From NCBI GenBank assembly GCA_040752395.1, contig JBFMHD010000052.1:1-15601 (forward strand): DNA of 15,601 nt. The letters run 5' to 3'. The stretch comes from JBFMHD01 sp040752395 [NCBI: Candidatus Hydrogenedentota bacterium] (GTDB lineage Bacteria > JBFMHD01). Positions 15,008-15,601 of the stretch are shown one piece after another. Every line of letters starts with the position of its first letter. Positions within the stretch are counted from its first letter, which is position 1. The translations under genes were made by a program, and so were the position numbers. Below the pieces are notes generated by a model. It saw only the letters and a program-made list of their open reading frames with translations, had not been told where the DNA came from and made no database searches.

Positions 15008-15391
15008 TTACGCTTTCATCTGTGCTAATGCTACTCTTTCAGCCATAGCACTCACTCTCTCGAGTATCGCACTTATCTTGGTCATATCCTCACTCAACAC
15101 TTTGAACCCTTCTCGTTGACCCTCGGTCAACACTCTGAGACCCTCGGTTAACGCTCTAAACCCCTCTCGCTGACCCTCCTCTATCTTTACCAGTATCTCT
15201 GCCACCTCTCTATGCACATCCAGTGACATCTTCTGCACATCAAGAGATGTTTTCTGCACATCAAGAGATGTTTTCTGCACATCAAACATAGATCTTAATA
15301 ATTTACTGTTCTCCTTTCTTACATCCCGAATAAACCAGACTATTGTAACACAGCCAGCTACAAGCGTTATAATTGTTATGACCCATTCCAT
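15008..15391 (-). CDS. membrane-anchored coiled-coil protein with heptad duplications
   Basis: No enzyme family is recognisable in this 127-residue protein. Residues 4-20 form one membrane helix, followed by a basic stretch and a long helix to the end. Residues 37-57 are three copies of the heptad DVQKTSL (third copy DVQKMSL), followed by DVHREVA. A second internal duplication is EEGQREGFRALTEG against LTEGQREGFKVLSED (71-102). Period-7 helices of this kind suggest an oligomeric coiled coil facing away from the membrane. GAGGAG lies about 6 bases before the ATG, a strong ribosome binding site. A functional prediction would be guesswork; a role as a spacer or tether is possible. Confidence 0.7.
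   Translation of the reverse strand: MEWVITIITLVAGCVTIVWFIRDVRKENSKLLRSMFDVQKTSLDVQKTSLDVQKMSLDVHREVAEILVKIEEGQREGFRALTEGLRVLTEGQREGFKVLSEDMTKISAILERVSAMAERVALAQMKA
15221..15283 (-). repeat. 21-base tandem repeat within the coiled-coil gene
   Basis: Three adjacent 21-base units (plus strand ATCAAGAGATGTTTTCTGCAC-like) encode the repeated heptad DVQKTSL. Two units are almost identical at base level, which points to recent slippage expansion and probable length variation between relatives. Confidence 0.75.
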
Positions 15392-15471
15392 ATATAACTC
15401 CTCTCTCTTCCCTCCACATCAACCTAAACCTTTACCCCTTTACATTCAATCTTTTATCTCTAATATAATTA

Positions 15472-15510
15472 TAACTATAGTTAAGCACTTTTCTATTGAA
15501 TAAATAGAAA
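15472..15510. promoter_or_regulatory. two palindromes in a divergent promoter region, operator-like
   Basis: TAACTATAGTTA (15472-15483) is a perfect 12-base palindrome. TTTCTATT (15490-15497) and AATAGAAA (15503-15510) form a perfect 8-base inverted repeat around GAATA. The second overlaps the -35 box of the promoter at 15496-15524. They lie between divergent genes, where a repressor or activator could act on both. The short AT-rich arms could partly be chance. Confidence 0.4.
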
Positions 15511-15524
15511 GACCTCCGTATAAT
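15496..15524 (+). promoter_or_regulatory. promoter of the gene starting at 15568
   Basis: TTGAAT (15496-15501) and a perfect TATAAT (15519-15524) are 17 bases apart. Transcription from about 15531 would give a leader of roughly 37 bases that includes GAGGA ahead of the ATG. Confidence 0.65.
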
Positions 15525-15567
15525 ATTGATTATAATTTAATAATCTTACTATACCGAGGAATCTACA

Positions 15568-15601
15568 ATGCTTAATACACAGCAAAGTATACAGCCACCC
15601 G
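15568..15601 (+). CDS. 5' end of an unidentified gene, cut by the window edge
   Basis: Only MLNTQQSIQPP is visible. The start is supported by CGAGGA about 7 bases before the ATG and by a strong promoter at 15496-15524. No function can be assigned. Confidence 0.5.
   Translation, partial: MLNTQQSIQPP

Noticed and set aside
15221-15283. CRISPR-like array
   Set aside because: The 21-base units are directly adjacent without spacers and encode a protein heptad.
1-15601. tRNA, rRNA, known riboswitch or transposase genes
   Set aside because: I looked in all spacers and found no cloverleaf, conserved rRNA segment, riboswitch core or transposase motif. A covariance-model search would be needed to exclude divergent small RNAs.

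Overview
This is a bacterial chromosome window of low G+C content. It looks like an uncultured candidate-phylum bacterium (my guess is the WOR-3/Stahlbacteria, Omnitrophota or Atribacterota neighbourhood). Three things suggest this: strongly divergent housekeeping proteins, intergenic spacers made of degenerate heptamer repeats, and a deoxyribose-phosphate aldolase with microcompartment-type attachments. This is inference; there is no rRNA or other marker to settle taxonomy. Standard code fits: UGA serves as stop and UGG as Trp.

Layout. Bases 1-234 hold a repeat spacer, followed by ndk (235-633). A DNA-uptake block follows (710-6028): a 60-residue membrane peptide, a full-length ComEC channel whose metallo-beta-lactamase domain has lost its metal ligands, a membrane-anchored protein with three ComEA-type helix-hairpin-helix (HhH) modules, a degraded MazF/PemK toxin remnant, and a probable lipoprotein with three more ComEA-type modules. 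A UvrD/PcrA-type helicase follows (6115-8460). A second repeat spacer and a near-consensus promoter lead into an accessory cluster: two small ORFs, an orphan D12-class adenine DNA methyltransferase, and an ORF broken by an in-frame UGA (8609-10151).

A tight operon then runs 10151-13037: a DUF1820 protein, a three-part fusion (encapsulation-peptide-like helix, flavoprotein-like domain, DeoC aldolase), and phosphopentomutase DeoB. DeoB and DeoC are consecutive steps of deoxyribose catabolism: deoxyribose-1-phosphate to deoxyribose-5-phosphate to acetaldehyde plus glyceraldehyde-3-phosphate. The extra domains of the aldolase suggest it is cargo of a bacterial microcompartment, although no shell gene lies in the window.

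The rest is mainly minus strand: a HEPN/MNT toxin-antitoxin-like pair (13091-13893), a nitroreductase-family protein (14149-14769), and a membrane-anchored coiled-coil protein with internal heptad duplications (15008-15391). A plus-strand gene with a very good promoter starts at 15568 and runs off the end. Members of one dispersed repeat family occur at about 36-121, 651-700, 8504-8550 and 14782-14888. The outer two are the longest and lie in inverted orientation near the two ends of the window.
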